From positions 1-64,000 of the forward strand of contig NZ_LSJY01000085.1 in NCBI RefSeq assembly GCF_001556865.1: a stretch of DNA of 64,000 bases. Direction: 5' to 3'. The number at the start of each line of letters is the position of its first letter. The stretch's first letter is position 1. A model generated the notes under the pieces. That model searched no databases. It saw only the letters and a program-made list of their open reading frames with translations, and was not told the origin of the DNA. Positions 54,085-63,526 of this stretch are shown here, piece by piece. The position numbers were made by a program, and so were the translations under genes. The DNA comes from Sphingobium sp. CCH11-B1 (lineage in GTDB: Bacteria > Pseudomonadota > Alphaproteobacteria > Sphingomonadales > Sphingomonadaceae).

Positions 54085-54804
54085 ATGATTGCCGACATGC
54101 TGCCAGGCGACTGGCCGAGCGATAGCTGGGCGGTGATCGGCCTGTCCCTGAAGGTCGGCCTGGTCGCGGTGACGGCGACGACGCCGGTGGCATTCCTGCT
54201 GGCCTGGATATTGGCGCGCTGGCGCTTTCCGCTCAAGATCCTGCTGGACGCGCTGGTGCACCTGCCACTGATCGTGCCTCCGGTGGTGACCGGATGGCTG
54301 CTCCTCATCCTCTTCGGCGCAAACGGCCCTGTCGGCCGGTTCCTGGCAGCCCAGTTCGGCATCACCCTGCTCTTCCGCTGGACCGGCGCAGCGTTGGCAG
54401 CCGCCATCATGGCCCTGCCGCTGATGGTACGTGCCATGCGCCTGTCTATCGAGGCGGTGGACCGGCGGCTTGAGCAGGCGGCCGAGACATTGGGCGCCGG
54501 CCGGTTGCGCATTTTCGCGACGATATCGCTGCCCTTGGCAGCGCCCGGTATCCTTGTGGCGTTCATCCTTGGCTTTGCGCGGTCGCTGGGAGAGTTCGGC
54601 GCGACCATCACCTTCGTGTCGGACATCCCTGGCGAAACCCGTACATTGCCGATCGCCATCTATTCGTCATTGCAGATGCCCGGCGGCGAAACGGGCGCTG
54701 CCTGGTTCGCGCTCATGTCCATCCTCCTGTCGATGGGGGCGCTGCTCTTGTCAGGACTATTGGCACGCCGCGTCGGCTGGCGGCGGATCGACCATGTCCT
54801 TTGA
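54085..54804 (+). CDS. modB: Molybdate ABC transporter, permease
   Basis: A 239-residue inner-membrane protein with five to six helices and the EAA loop (EQAAETLGAGRLRIFATISLP) that docks the ATPase. The block ARSLGEFGATITF near the C-terminus is diagnostic of ModB/CysT-type permeases. The start at 54085 follows AGGG by ten bases, 71 bases after modA. It overlaps modC by 11 bases. Confidence 0.94.
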   Translation: MIADMLPGDWPSDSWAVIGLSLKVGLVAVTATTPVAFLLAWILARWRFPLKILLDALVHLPLIVPPVVTGWLLLILFGANGPVGRFLAAQFGITLLFRWTGAALAAAIMALPLMVRAMRLSIEAVDRRLEQAAETLGAGRLRIFATISLPLAAPGILVAFILGFARSLGEFGATITFVSDIPGETRTLPIAIYSSLQMPGGETGAAWFALMSILLSMGALLLSGLLARRVGWRRIDHVL

Positions 54805-55420
54805 CGTCGATGTGACCCGTAAACTTGGCGCGAAACGGATCAGCGTGCGTTTCGCCGCGCCATCCGGGATCACGGCACTTGTCGGACCTTCCGGCATCGG
54901 CAAGACGTCGGTGCTCAACATGATTGCGGGCCTGCTCCGACCCGATCACGGCCATGTCGAGGCAGGAGGCTGCCTGCTTTTCGACAGTAATCGACGGATC
55001 GATCTATCTGCGGCGGATCGCCGTTCGGGCTATGTCTTTCAGGATCGACGTTTGTTCCCGCACATGCGCGTCGGCGCCAATCTGCGTTATGGCCGGCGGG
55101 GGCCTGGCCTGATGGACATCGACCTGATGGTCGATATGCTGGGCATCGCTGATCTTCTGGACCGGTGGCCCGCCACCTTGTCGGGCGGCGAAGCACAGCG
55201 CGTGGCGATCGGCCGCGCCCTTCTATCCTCGCCGCATTTCCTGCTCCTGGACGAGCCTCTGGCCTCACTGGACGAAGCGCGCCGCGCCCCGCTTCGCGCA
55301 ATCATTCGCCGGGTCAGCCAAGAACTCGCGCTTCCCATCCTGTTGGTCAGCCATGACAGCAGCGATGTCGATCAACTTGCCGACACCATAGTCCGGATGG
55401 ACGCGAAGCCGAGCGGCTGA
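54794..55420 (+). CDS. modC: Molybdate ABC transporter ATPase without TOBE domain
   Basis: A 208-residue ATP-binding subunit with Walker A GPSGIGKTS, the Q-loop in VFQDRRLFPH, the signature LSGGEAQRVAIGRAL and Walker B LLLDEPLAS, then the H-loop VSHDSSD. E. coli ModC is 352 residues and carries a C-terminal TOBE/Mop domain that binds molybdate and permits feedback; this protein ends right after the ATPase fold. It overlaps modB. Feedback by bound molybdate is therefore not expected through this subunit. Confidence 0.92.
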   Translation: MSFDVDVTRKLGAKRISVRFAAPSGITALVGPSGIGKTSVLNMIAGLLRPDHGHVEAGGCLLFDSNRRIDLSAADRRSGYVFQDRRLFPHMRVGANLRYGRRGPGLMDIDLMVDMLGIADLLDRWPATLSGGEAQRVAIGRALLSSPHFLLLDEPLASLDEARRAPLRAIIRRVSQELALPILLVSHDSSDVDQLADTIVRMDAKPSG

Positions 55421-55471
55421 CGCGGGCGCACGGACGCGTGGGTAAGCCGGGCAATGGGGCCATGCCCCGTG

Positions 55472-56722
55472 TCAGGATGCGAGGCGATGGACCGTCGGAA
55501 CAACCGACCGGACCCGCTCTCCCGTCAGCCGCGTGACCGCATTATTGACCAGCATGGCGAGGCCTTCTTCGCTCAACAGGCCGCCGCGTATCAGGCACTG
55601 ATTGATAAGCACCCGGCGAAAGGCGGAATAGAGCGTCATGTCCGGTGATTGCGGTGCGCGCCAGAACTCATCGAGATCGGAGCATTGGACAATGCCGGGC
55701 ACCTTGTACACGGCCTCGCCCAGCACCATCACCGGCTTGCCCGCGTTCAGCGACAACGTGCCGACGGTGCTGTTGACGGTCACCACGCCCAGCGAGCGCT
55801 CAACCAGCGCGCCGATGTCCCAGTCGGCCAGATAGACGACCCGGTCGTCGACGCCATGCTGCCGCGCCAGACGCGCGGTCAGCCGTTTCCAACTGACGAG
55901 GCCGGGATCGAGCGGGTGGCGCTTGACCACCAGATACGTGTCCGCGGGGGCATATTGCGCGAAACTCTTGATCACGAAGCGCAGCGCGGCGCGCATATTG
56001 CCGAAGGGCGAATGAACGCGAATCTGATAATCGGAGTTGAGCTGCAGGGGCAAGGTGAAGAAGCGTCTGTCCTTCACGCCTTCCCAAGCGACGGCCGAAG
56101 CCTGCCTGTCGCGCGACCGCATCACCAACTTGATGAACCAGGACACGGATTCCAGCAGGAAACTGTGCGGCCGATGGGTGCGGTAAAAGGGGAAGCGCAG
56201 CCGCATGATCGTCGAAGCCAGACCATTGCGCATGGTGTTGCGCGCACGCGCGCGGAAGGTGGACGGAATCGCCGGCGCTGCCGGATCGATGTCGGGCAAT
56301 CCGCGCGCCTGCTCCCGATACCAGTCCGGATCGAGCGGTAGTGTCGAATTGCCGTTCACCCCGTCCTTCTGAAGCGTCAGAAAATCAGGACGGATATAGC
56401 CTTCCTCGAAAACATGGACGCGCAGTCCCCGCAGCCGCGCCATACTGTGCGCCGTGGTGTGATAAGGACGACAATCGCCATAGAGGATCAGGTCGGTGAC
56501 GTTTTCCCTGACGATGAAATCGTCGAAGAACATCGGCCAGTTGTGAAATGTACCGCGATAGTCCGTCGCGCCGTCGCCTGGCCAATCGACCTTGTCGCCG
56601 CCGTTGATGTTGATCCGCAGCGCGCCATGGCCCCGCGCGCGAAGCGCTTGCGCCAGCATGGCGAAATAGGGGCCGTGTGGCCCCTGCAGGAACAGAAACG
56701 TCTTGCGTACTGGCTTAGCCAT
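55472..56722 (-). CDS. KpsS-like capsular polysaccharide glycosyltransferase
   Basis: A 416-residue protein of the capsule biosynthesis family (KpsS/LipB type), thought to add Kdo to the lipid anchor on which group 2 capsules are built. It has FLFLQGPHGPYFAMLAQAL at the N-terminus, GDCRPYHTTAH and FEEGYIRPDFLTL, and the C-terminal VNSTVGTLSLNAGKPVMVLG. It overlaps the KpsC-like gene by eight bases. No signal peptide, acts in the cytoplasm. The naming is by block similarity; the polymer itself is unknown. Confidence 0.85.
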   Translation of the reverse strand: MAKPVRKTFLFLQGPHGPYFAMLAQALRARGHGALRININGGDKVDWPGDGATDYRGTFHNWPMFFDDFIVRENVTDLILYGDCRPYHTTAHSMARLRGLRVHVFEEGYIRPDFLTLQKDGVNGNSTLPLDPDWYREQARGLPDIDPAAPAIPSTFRARARNTMRNGLASTIMRLRFPFYRTHRPHSFLLESVSWFIKLVMRSRDRQASAVAWEGVKDRRFFTLPLQLNSDYQIRVHSPFGNMRAALRFVIKSFAQYAPADTYLVVKRHPLDPGLVSWKRLTARLARQHGVDDRVVYLADWDIGALVERSLGVVTVNSTVGTLSLNAGKPVMVLGEAVYKVPGIVQCSDLDEFWRAPQSPDMTLYSAFRRVLINQCLIRGGLLSEEGLAMLVNNAVTRLTGERVRSVVPTVHRLAS

Positions 56723-58346
56723 GAAGAAACTCGGCGGACAAGGTCATGAATCTTCTTAATTTCCCTTGCAATGCGCGCAACCGGATAAGCGACGTCGCGG
56801 ACGGTGTGAACCCGTCAGCTAAACGATTGACCATTAATTCCGGTCCACATGGCAGGTTCGTCATCGGGTCAAGATAGCTGGGGTAGAGAATCAAGGCACC
56901 GGCGACGAGCTGGTCCAGGCTCAAACGCCGCCCGCGCCGGGCGGGCACCGGCGCCAGATCGCGCGTCAGCCCCCAGCCCGCATAGAAGGGCATACCGTGA
57001 ACCGTGACGGCGCAGCCGCGCATGAGCGCTTCGAATCCGGTCAGGGACGACAGGACATGCACATCGTCCACCGCTTGCACCAGTTCCATCAGCGGCGCGC
57101 CAGTGTCGATCGTGTCGGCCAGCGCCAGCACGGCCGAATCCGGAAGATGCCCCTTGCGATGGCCCGCCTGCACATCCGGGTGCGGCCGATAGATGATCCA
57201 GGCATCCGGCTCCGCCCGGCGGACCCGCTCCAGAAAGTCAAGATTGCCGCTGACCCCAGCGCCGCCCAGCTTGACCGACAGATCGTCATCGACCTGCCCC
57301 ACTGCCAATATCGTTCGCTTGCCAACGGGCAGTTCGATCATGGAGCCGCCGTTTGCGCCATATTTGGTTACGCCGGTCGCGCAAAGCCGCGTGCGCAGGC
57401 GGCGGGCGCGGTCCGTCAGCGACTTCGGGAAGGCATGTGTCGCCAGCAGGCTCTCCAGGTCGCTGGCGCGCCCGCCATCATAATAGATGCCCGACCGGTC
57501 GATCACGATCGATCCAGGCGGATGCAGGCCAGCGCCAAGACCGCGCGAGCGAATGAAGCCATCCTCCACCCGCACCAGCGGGACATCGGCGCGCGCCGCC
57601 TGTTCCGGCAGATCGGCGGATACGCGCGAAGGCCATATCGCCAGCGCTCCGGCCTCCTTGACCGCGCGGCGAAGACCCGGCGCAGCGGACATCATTGGGG
57701 GAGATCCTATGCCGTCCCACAGGAACTGGCGGATCGCCTTGCGTTTCCAAAAAGCCATGCCGCTGGCAGCCGCGATGCCCCTGTTCCGGTCGATATGCCG
57801 CCGCCAGTCTGCAAGAATCGACAGGGCTTGGATCACATCCACTGGTTCACCGGTGAAACAGTCGCGATAGCGCGCCGCAGCGATGCGCCTGCGCAACCCG
57901 TCACTCAGGCTGTCAGGCGCGACCGGCGCGCCGTCCGCGCCGAATACCGGCACGTTGCAGAGGCCGGCGACCAGCGCCAGCTCATCATCCGGATCGGCAT
58001 GCACCTGGCCGCATTGCGACACCAGCCACCATGGATCGCTCGCCATGGGAAGACGGCGCACGCCGGGCCGGTCGTACCTTGCGCCGGGCATCAGCGCGAC
58101 ATCGTCGGGATCGGTCCCGTCCAGGCCATCGGCTCGCACGACGATCCCGGCACCTATCAGGACAGCGGCGCCGCGCGGCTGCTCTCCCCAGAATGTGCCG
58201 CCCACCCGCGCATCGGCGATGGCCGCCAGCACGGCGTCGGTTGCAACGCCAACCTCCGCCGCGTCAGCCGCATCCACGCTGATCGCGGCGGTGTCGGCGG
58301 CAACGTCGGGAAAGGGCGGGGAGCGCAAGAAGGGTAGCAGGTTCAT
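56715..58346 (-). CDS. KpsC-like capsular polysaccharide glycosyltransferase, single conserved module
   Basis: A 543-residue protein. From about residue 235 the KpsC module is clear: AIWPSRVSADLPEQA, VRVEDGFIRSRGLGAG, DRSGIYYDGGRASDLE, IIYRPHPDV and LTGFEALMRGC with HGMPFYAGWGLT. The first 220 residues are less conserved and may replace the second catalytic module of the 670-residue E. coli KpsC. The start at 58346 is the ATG after which the conserved layout begins. It precedes and overlaps the KpsS-like gene. The pair suggests Kdo-linked surface polysaccharide. Confidence 0.85.
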   Translation of the reverse strand: MNLLPFLRSPPFPDVAADTAAISVDAADAAEVGVATDAVLAAIADARVGGTFWGEQPRGAAVLIGAGIVVRADGLDGTDPDDVALMPGARYDRPGVRRLPMASDPWWLVSQCGQVHADPDDELALVAGLCNVPVFGADGAPVAPDSLSDGLRRRIAAARYRDCFTGEPVDVIQALSILADWRRHIDRNRGIAAASGMAFWKRKAIRQFLWDGIGSPPMMSAAPGLRRAVKEAGALAIWPSRVSADLPEQAARADVPLVRVEDGFIRSRGLGAGLHPPGSIVIDRSGIYYDGGRASDLESLLATHAFPKSLTDRARRLRTRLCATGVTKYGANGGSMIELPVGKRTILAVGQVDDDLSVKLGGAGVSGNLDFLERVRRAEPDAWIIYRPHPDVQAGHRKGHLPDSAVLALADTIDTGAPLMELVQAVDDVHVLSSLTGFEALMRGCAVTVHGMPFYAGWGLTRDLAPVPARRGRRLSLDQLVAGALILYPSYLDPMTNLPCGPELMVNRLADGFTPSATSLIRLRALQGKLRRFMTLSAEFLHG

Positions 58347-58476
58347 CACCCTCGCAGGCGGCTTCGTATCGAACGATGCGGCAGTCCAAATCTGCAATCC
58401 GGGACCGACGACATTTCCGTCCCATTCTGCATCGTTACTTCCATGAATAGATGCATGATCCCGGCATCAACAAAGG

Positions 58477-59772
58477 TCAACCCGCGGAAAGATTGAGTTG
58501 CTCCAGCAATTCTTCCACTATGTCGAAATAGAGCCGCCAAGTCGGGGCACGCCAGTGCCGGAGCCGTTCCAGCTGCGCGTCGCGCTCGGGGGAAACCTGC
58601 GGTGCATAGCGGTTGATGGCGTGCATCCATCCCAGCCCGTCGAGCGGATCGAGATAGTCCGGCGCGTCCCCCCCCACCTCGCGATGGGCGGAAATATCGC
58701 TGCAAATCACCGGCACGCCCGCCGCCAGCGCCTCCACCACCGGCATGCCGAACCCTTCCACGAAGGATGGCATGAGCATCGCCCGCGCGCCGGCCATCAG
58801 GGCGTGCATGCGATTGTCCGACACCTCGCCTGCCTCGACTACATGGCCGCGCAGAGCCTCGCCGCGCTCCAATATGTCGATGACATTCTCATTTTCCCAA
58901 CCGCGCCGGCCGATCAGCACCAGCATAGGCGCAGCGTCGCCCTGCTGTTCGATCAGTCGCCGCCAGACGTTGAGCAGCAACAGATGATTCTTCCGCGGCT
59001 CGATGGTGGAGATGTAGACGAAATAGGGCCGGTCCGGCAGATCCTCGCCCTTGGCACCAAAAATGTCCGGCGCATCTGCGCCGAAATGGGCAACGCGGAC
59101 CACGCGGCCCTCCATGCCGCGCGCCATGTGCGGCGCAAGCGCATCGATCGTAGCCTGGCTGTTGCCGATGATGCCGGCGGCGAAGCTGTCGATCGTCCTT
59201 ACCCGCTTGCGATGTTCGGCGGCTCCCTGCGGCCGCGCATATTCGGGATGGCTGAGCGGAATGACGTCGTGGACCAATGTCACCAGCCTGGCGCCCTCGG
59301 CCCGGAGGATAGCACCCACCTGATCATGGTCGTCCAGGTGGTGCGGCGACACTTGCAAATAGATGCGGGGCCGTGTGGGGCGCGGAACCGGCCGCGGCCG
59401 GGTTGCGAACATGTGGCGGATCACCGCCGCCCGCCCTTCCCCCTCGTCATCCAAACCGGCATTGCGCCATTTCGCCGCAGTGAAGGCCAGGAACTGGCGG
59501 ACAGCGGCGGCATTCAGACGGCCGTAATAGCCGCCGGCCGGGTGCACGGCGGCAAAGGACAGCCGGTCCGGCATCCGCTCCAGCAGTTCGCGGGCATAGA
59601 TATATTCAACCCGGTCGATGCCCGTGGGCGAAGGGTGGTAGGCGCGCGACAGCAGGCGCGAAACATCAAGGATGACCTCGCTCTCGCCAGCCTGCGTGGT
59701 CGGACGCGCGCCGGGACGCTTGCTTTTGAGGGCCAGACGCGCGCCGGGCGCGTTAAAAGGACGTAACACCAT
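58477..59772 (-). CDS. Glycosyltransferase family 1/4
   Basis: A 431-residue GT-B enzyme. The N-terminal part has LDVSRLLSRAYHPSPTGIDRVEY, also LVHDVIPLSHPEY. The GT domain has YISTIEPRKNHLLLL, LIGRRGWENEN and PSFVEGFGMPVVEALAAGVPV, with the EGFGMPVVE catalytic loop. It is likely to act with the KpsC/KpsS-like enzymes on the same strand, 130 bases downstream. The 58347-58476 spacer shows an inverted repeat AACGATGC/GCATCGTT around GGGAC/GTCCC and could be the KpsC leader. Confidence 0.88.
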   Translation of the reverse strand: MVLRPFNAPGARLALKSKRPGARPTTQAGESEVILDVSRLLSRAYHPSPTGIDRVEYIYARELLERMPDRLSFAAVHPAGGYYGRLNAAAVRQFLAFTAAKWRNAGLDDEGEGRAAVIRHMFATRPRPVPRPTRPRIYLQVSPHHLDDHDQVGAILRAEGARLVTLVHDVIPLSHPEYARPQGAAEHRKRVRTIDSFAAGIIGNSQATIDALAPHMARGMEGRVVRVAHFGADAPDIFGAKGEDLPDRPYFVYISTIEPRKNHLLLLNVWRRLIEQQGDAAPMLVLIGRRGWENENVIDILERGEALRGHVVEAGEVSDNRMHALMAGARAMLMPSFVEGFGMPVVEALAAGVPVICSDISAHREVGGDAPDYLDPLDGLGWMHAINRYAPQVSPERDAQLERLRHWRAPTWRLYFDIVEELLEQLNLSAG

Positions 59773-59814
59773 GTCAGCGCCTTTGGCACAGGCTCGCGAC
59801 GAAGCAATCCCGCA

Positions 59815-60261
59815 TCAGAGATATGCGCGAATCTCTTGCGCCAGCGCGTGCAACTGCCCGCCATCCGCCTGCGCTCCTTGCCCATGCGCGACGAAACCCG
59901 TGGGATCGCCGGACCAGCGCGGCAGGATATGCACATGCATGTGAAAGATCGTCTGGCCGGCCGGCGCACCATTGAACTGGGCGATCTGGATGCCGTCGGG
60001 CTTCAGTGCCTTGCGGATAGCGGTGGCGACCTTCTTCGCGGTCGCCATCACCTGCGCCAGCGCCTCGTCTTCCATATCGAGCAGATTGCGGGCCTTCGAC
60101 CATTTGGAGATGACCAGCGCATGTCCCTTCGTCTGCGGCATGATGTCGAGGAAGGACAATGTATGCTCGTCCTCATACAGCCGGGTGGAGGGAATCTTGC
60201 CCGCAAGGATGAGGGCAAAGACATTCCCCTCATCATAGGTGCCATCGAGGCTCATATACAC
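59815..60261 (-). CDS. HIT family protein (histidine triad)
   Basis: A 148-residue nucleotide hydrolase/transferase of the Hint type. The triad HMHVHILP lies at about 110-117. An N-terminal block VFALILAGKIPSTRLYEDE and GHALVISK follow the usual pattern. It cleaves AMP esters or amides such as aminoacyl-adenylates. An ATG two codons in is an alternative start. It lies three bases after scoB on the same strand. Confidence 0.9.
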   Translation of the reverse strand: MYMSLDGTYDEGNVFALILAGKIPSTRLYEDEHTLSFLDIMPQTKGHALVISKWSKARNLLDMEDEALAQVMATAKKVATAIRKALKPDGIQIAQFNGAPAGQTIFHMHVHILPRWSGDPTGFVAHGQGAQADGGQLHALAQEIRAYL

Positions 60262-60264
60262 GAC

Positions 60265-60900
60265 CTAGCTGATATAATGGGCGCTCGTCTTAGCAGCGAC
60301 TTCTTCGGCCGTCACGCCGGGGGCAAGCTCTACCAGCTTGAACGGGCTGTCATGGTCAGGACGCTGGAATACACACAGATCCGTCACGATCATGTCCACG
60401 ACATTCTTGCCGGTCAGCGGCAGGGTGCAGGCCGGAATGAATTTGGGGCTGCCGTCCTTGGACGTATGCTCCATCACGACGATGATCTTCTTGACGCCCG
60501 CGACCAGGTCCATCGCCCCGCCCATGCCCTTGATCATCTTGCCGGGGATCATCCAGTTGGCGATGTCGCCATTTTCCGCGACCTCCATCGCGCCCAGCAC
60601 AGTCAGGTCAATATGTCCGCCGCGGATCATGGCGAAGCTGTCGGCGCTGGAGAAATAGGCAGATTGCGGCAATTCGCTGATCGTCTGCTTGCCCGCATTG
60701 ATGAGGTCGGGATCCTCTTCGCCCTCGTAGGGGAAGGGACCGATGCCCAGCATCCCGTTTTCCGACTGAAGCGTCACTTCCACGCCTGCTGGAATATGGT
60801 TCGCCACCAGCGTCGGGATGCCGATGCCGAGGTTGACGTAGAAGCCGTCCTTCAGTTCCTTCGCCGCCCGCGCGGCCATCTCGTCGCGAGTCCAGGGCAT
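60265..60900 (-). CDS. scoB: 3-oxoacid CoA-transferase, subunit B
   Basis: A 211-residue beta subunit of succinyl-CoA:3-oxoacid CoA-transferase, which activates acetoacetate (or oxoadipate) using succinyl-CoA. The active-site glutamate lies in [14 protein letters not shown], with [15 protein letters not shown] and [11 protein letters not shown] also visible. The start at 60900 follows GGAGGG by eight bases and overlaps the stop of the phosphatase gene (TGATG). The alpha subunit gene is separated by the phosphatase gene. PcaJ (oxoadipate) is a possible variant. Confidence 0.92.
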   Translation of the reverse strand: MPWTRDEMAARAAKELKDGFYVNLGIGIPTLVANHIPAGVEVTLQSENGMLGIGPFPYEGEEDPDLINAGKQTISELPQSAYFSSADSFAMIRGGHIDLTVLGAMEVAENGDIANWMIPGKMIKGMGGAMDLVAGVKKIIVVMEHTSKDGSPKFIPACTLPLTGKNVVDMIVTDLCVFQRPDHDSPFKLVELAPGVTAEEVAAKTSAHYIS

Positions 60901-61844
60901 CAGTTCTTCCCTCCACCGGCGGGCAACTCCCACCGTTTGTCCATTGGAAACACATCGTCATAGCCGCCCTTCAAGGCGGTGCCATAGACGGGGTTCGGCA
61001 GCACGAACCAGCCGCGCCCCCACAATGTCGAAACAGACGTACCGGTCGTCAGCGCCCGCCGCGCCGCCACGGCCTGCCCGGCGACGTTGAACAGATCGGA
61101 AAAGTCGCCCAACTGGTCGCCGCCCAGAGCCAGCACGCAATATTTCGCCGCTATGGTCGCGCGTCGCCCATCCTTGCGACTGCCTTGTCCGTCGTCACCG
61201 GCAAGGTAGAGCGTCTCGCCATGCACGGCCTCGCCCAGACCAGCCGCGTTGATCGCGCGCGCGGTTGCATCGGCATTTGCGGCGGCGCGGTTGGTGTTGA
61301 ATATCACCGTCACGCCCATGGCGCGCAGCTTCGCGACACCTTCGGCTGCGCCGGGGACCGCCGCGACCGCGCCCTCGCCCGTCTTCTCCCACGCGTCCCA
61401 ATCGGCGGCGCTCCAGCCCTTGCCGGTACGGGCATCATGATATTCGAAACCGATGTTGAGCATCACCGTTTCGTCCACGTCGAAGACGGCCGCATAGGGT
61501 TTCGCCCCGCAGGGGACGAAACGGGGGGCGGTGAGGCTGGCCCCGTCCGCCAGCACCACGCTCTCGGCGGGCCGTGTCTTCATTTTGTCCGAGACAAAGG
61601 CCGTCAACGCGTGCCACGCCTGCACCGAGATCGCCGCTCCTTCGCCCGACCCATAGAGATATTGCATCCCTGCCGGCGGATCGGCCGGCGCGGGCGCGGA
61701 TGTCGCCACCGGCGGCGTCTGCGCACAGGCGGACAATAAAAGCGCGAATGTTCCCGCGAAAACGGGAGCCCAGATGCGCGGAAACGCAGCGATCCGATCC
61801 CTTGCGTTCCTGCCTTCGCAGCAACTCGGCTCCGCTCGAACCAT
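60900..61844 (-). CDS. HAD-type acid phosphatase lipoprotein (class C-like)
   Basis: A 314-residue protein with an N-terminal export signal ending LLLSAC (lipobox, Cys near 40), so probably an outer-membrane or periplasmic lipoprotein. The catalytic motif is [12 protein letters not shown], followed by VIFNTNRAA and [14 protein letters not shown], as in lipoprotein e(P4)/class C acid phosphatases, which split nucleotide phosphates. Its ATG overlaps the scoA stop and its stop overlaps the scoB start, both as TGATG. The long N-terminal segment before the lipobox coincides with a REP-like repeat. Unusual partner for a CoA-transferase. Confidence 0.85.
   Translation of the reverse strand: MVRAEPSCCEGRNARDRIAAFPRIWAPVFAGTFALLLSACAQTPPVATSAPAPADPPAGMQYLYGSGEGAAISVQAWHALTAFVSDKMKTRPAESVVLADGASLTAPRFVPCGAKPYAAVFDVDETVMLNIGFEYHDARTGKGWSAADWDAWEKTGEGAVAAVPGAAEGVAKLRAMGVTVIFNTNRAAANADATARAINAAGLGEAVHGETLYLAGDDGQGSRKDGRRATIAAKYCVLALGGDQLGDFSDLFNVAGQAVAARRALTTGTSVSTLWGRGWFVLPNPVYGTALKGGYDDVFPMDKRWELPAGGGKN
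61748..61840. repeat. REP-like palindromic element within the phosphatase signal peptide
   Basis: Plus strand TTCCCGCGAAAACGGGAGCC (CCCG/CGGG stem) is the common sphingomonad/alphaproteobacterial REP form. On the minus strand it is translated to the typical [12 protein letters not shown] stretch, within the signal peptide of the phosphatase. A related palindrome is at 20457. The exact borders are uncertain. Confidence 0.5.
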
Positions 61845-62554
61845 CACGCGGCTTCCCGCGGTCGGGTGGTCCGGAACTCGATCTTCTTCTCATAGGGCGC
61901 GCCCACGATCATGCGCTTCACATAGATGCCGGGCAGGTGGATCGCATCGGGATCGAGGCTTCCGGTCGGCACGACTTCCTCGACCTCCGCAACGCAGATT
62001 TTGGCCGCGGTCGCCATCGGCTGGTTGAAGTTGCGCGCCGTCTTGCGAAAGATGAGGTTGCCGCTCTCGTCCGCCTTCCAACCCTTGATGATCGCGACGT
62101 CGGCAAAAATGCCGCGTTCCAGGATATAATCCTGCCCGTCGAAATTCTTGACTTCCTTGCCCTCGGCCACCTGCGTGCCGACGCCGGTCTTGGTATAGAA
62201 ACCCGGTATGCCCGCCCCGCCGGCGCGGCAGCGTTCCGCCAGCGTCCCCTGCGGGCAGAATTCGACCTCCAGTTCACCGGCGAGGAACTGGCGCTCAAAC
62301 TCCTTGTTCTCGCCGACATAGGAAGAAATCATCTTCTTCACCTGCCGCGTGCGCAGCAGCTTGCCTAACCCCTCTCCATCGATCCCCGCATTGTTGGATG
62401 CGATGATAAGGTCCTTGACGCCCGAATCGCGAATCGCATCGATCAGCCGCTCGGGAATGCCGCAGAGCCCGAAACCGCCCGCACATAGTTGCATGCCGTC
62501 GAACAGCAGCCCATCCAGAGCAGTGGCGGCATCGGGGTAGAGCTTGTTCACCAT
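61844..62554 (-). CDS. scoA: 3-oxoacid CoA-transferase, subunit A
   Basis: A 236-residue alpha subunit. Family blocks are [39 protein letters not shown] and [22 protein letters not shown], with [13 protein letters not shown]. It pairs with scoB to convert acetoacetate to acetoacetyl-CoA. It is read divergently from a LysR regulator across 87 bases; this arrangement suggests control by that regulator. The downstream phosphatase gene starts in its stop codon. Confidence 0.94.
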   Translation of the reverse strand: MVNKLYPDAATALDGLLFDGMQLCAGGFGLCGIPERLIDAIRDSGVKDLIIASNNAGIDGEGLGKLLRTRQVKKMISSYVGENKEFERQFLAGELEVEFCPQGTLAERCRAGGAGIPGFYTKTGVGTQVAEGKEVKNFDGQDYILERGIFADVAIIKGWKADESGNLIFRKTARNFNQPMATAAKICVAEVEEVVPTGSLDPDAIHLPGIYVKRMIVGAPYEKKIEFRTTRPREAA

Positions 62555-62601
62555 CGGCCTGCATCCTCCAAAGTCTGGCGAGGGTGTAAGCCCCCGAACC
62601 G

Positions 62602-62616
62602 ATCAATACCAATGAT
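62602..62616. promoter_or_regulatory. Possible LysR-type binding site
   Basis: ATCAATACCAATGAT in the divergent scoA/lysR spacer is a partial palindrome (ATCA and TGAT ends) and contains the T-N11-A core of LysR regulator boxes. It lies 26 bases before the LysR start and 48 bases from the scoA start, where a shared autoregulatory site would be expected. Confidence 0.4.
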
Positions 62617-62641
62617 TTGTTTTTTCAGCTAAGCACAAACG

Positions 62642-63526
62642 ATGGCTATCAATCGCATCGCCTTCTATCATCTGGAAACATTGCTGTGGATCGCGCGGCT
62701 GGGCACTTTTGCCGCCGCCGCCGCGCGTCTGAACACGACGCAGCCCGCCATTTCCGCCCGCGTCCGGGAACTGGAGGGTCATTTGGGCACCGCCCTGTTC
62801 CGACGCGAGGGGCGCACCATGGCACTGACCCCGGCGGGCCGCGAACTGGTGCGGGAAAGCGAACCGCTCTGGGCGCGTTTCCAAGGGGTGCTGATGGGAT
62901 GCAGCGACATTTCCGGCGCGACCGGCGTGGTGCGCATCGGCGCGGGCGAGATTGCGGCGGCAAGTTGCCTGCCGGGCTTCGTCGCGGCCCTGGGACGCGA
63001 TCTCCCCCGCGTGTCGCTTGAGATCGACATTGCGCTCACCGCCGACCTTATCCAGCAGCTGGCATCCGGACATGCCGACATCGCCTTCGCCGCGGGGCGA
63101 GTCGCCCACCCTATGCTGCGCACGATGCCCATTGGCGGCGTTGACCTGCTATGGCTGGCTTCGCCCCTCATCCTTGACTCGATCGGCGGCGACACGCCGA
63201 TCTGGTCGCTGTCCAACCTCTCGCCGCTCTACCGTATCATGAAGGACGCCATTGCCGCGTCACGGCTCGCCGACTGCCCCGTCAACCTGTGCAACAACGT
63301 CCGTGCGATGATCGATATTGTGATGGCGGGCGGCGGCATCGGCATCTTCCCGCAACCGATGGTGCGCCTTCATGTGGCGGAGGGCAGGCTCGCGCCGCTA
63401 CCGGACTCGCCAGCCATGCCGCAAATCGAATTTCACGCCGCGATCCGCGCGGCGGAAGCCGATCCGCTGATCCTCACCGTCTTCGACCGCGCCAGCCGCC
63501 TGGACCTGCGCGCCGCACCTAGATGA
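62642..63526 (+). CDS. LysR-family transcriptional regulator
   Basis: A 294-residue regulator. The N-terminal winged HTH covers 1-65 ([48 protein letters not shown]). The substrate-binding domain covers about 90-290. It is encoded divergently from scoA, so it probably controls the CoA-transferase operon; the inducer may be a keto acid. Its 3' end overlaps the end of thiG on the other strand by eight bases. Confidence 0.9.
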   Translation: MAINRIAFYHLETLLWIARLGTFAAAAARLNTTQPAISARVRELEGHLGTALFRREGRTMALTPAGRELVRESEPLWARFQGVLMGCSDISGATGVVRIGAGEIAAASCLPGFVAALGRDLPRVSLEIDIALTADLIQQLASGHADIAFAAGRVAHPMLRTMPIGGVDLLWLASPLILDSIGGDTPIWSLSNLSPLYRIMKDAIAASRLADCPVNLCNNVRAMIDIVMAGGGIGIFPQPMVRLHVAEGRLAPLPDSPAMPQIEFHAAIRAAEADPLILTVFDRASRLDLRAAPR

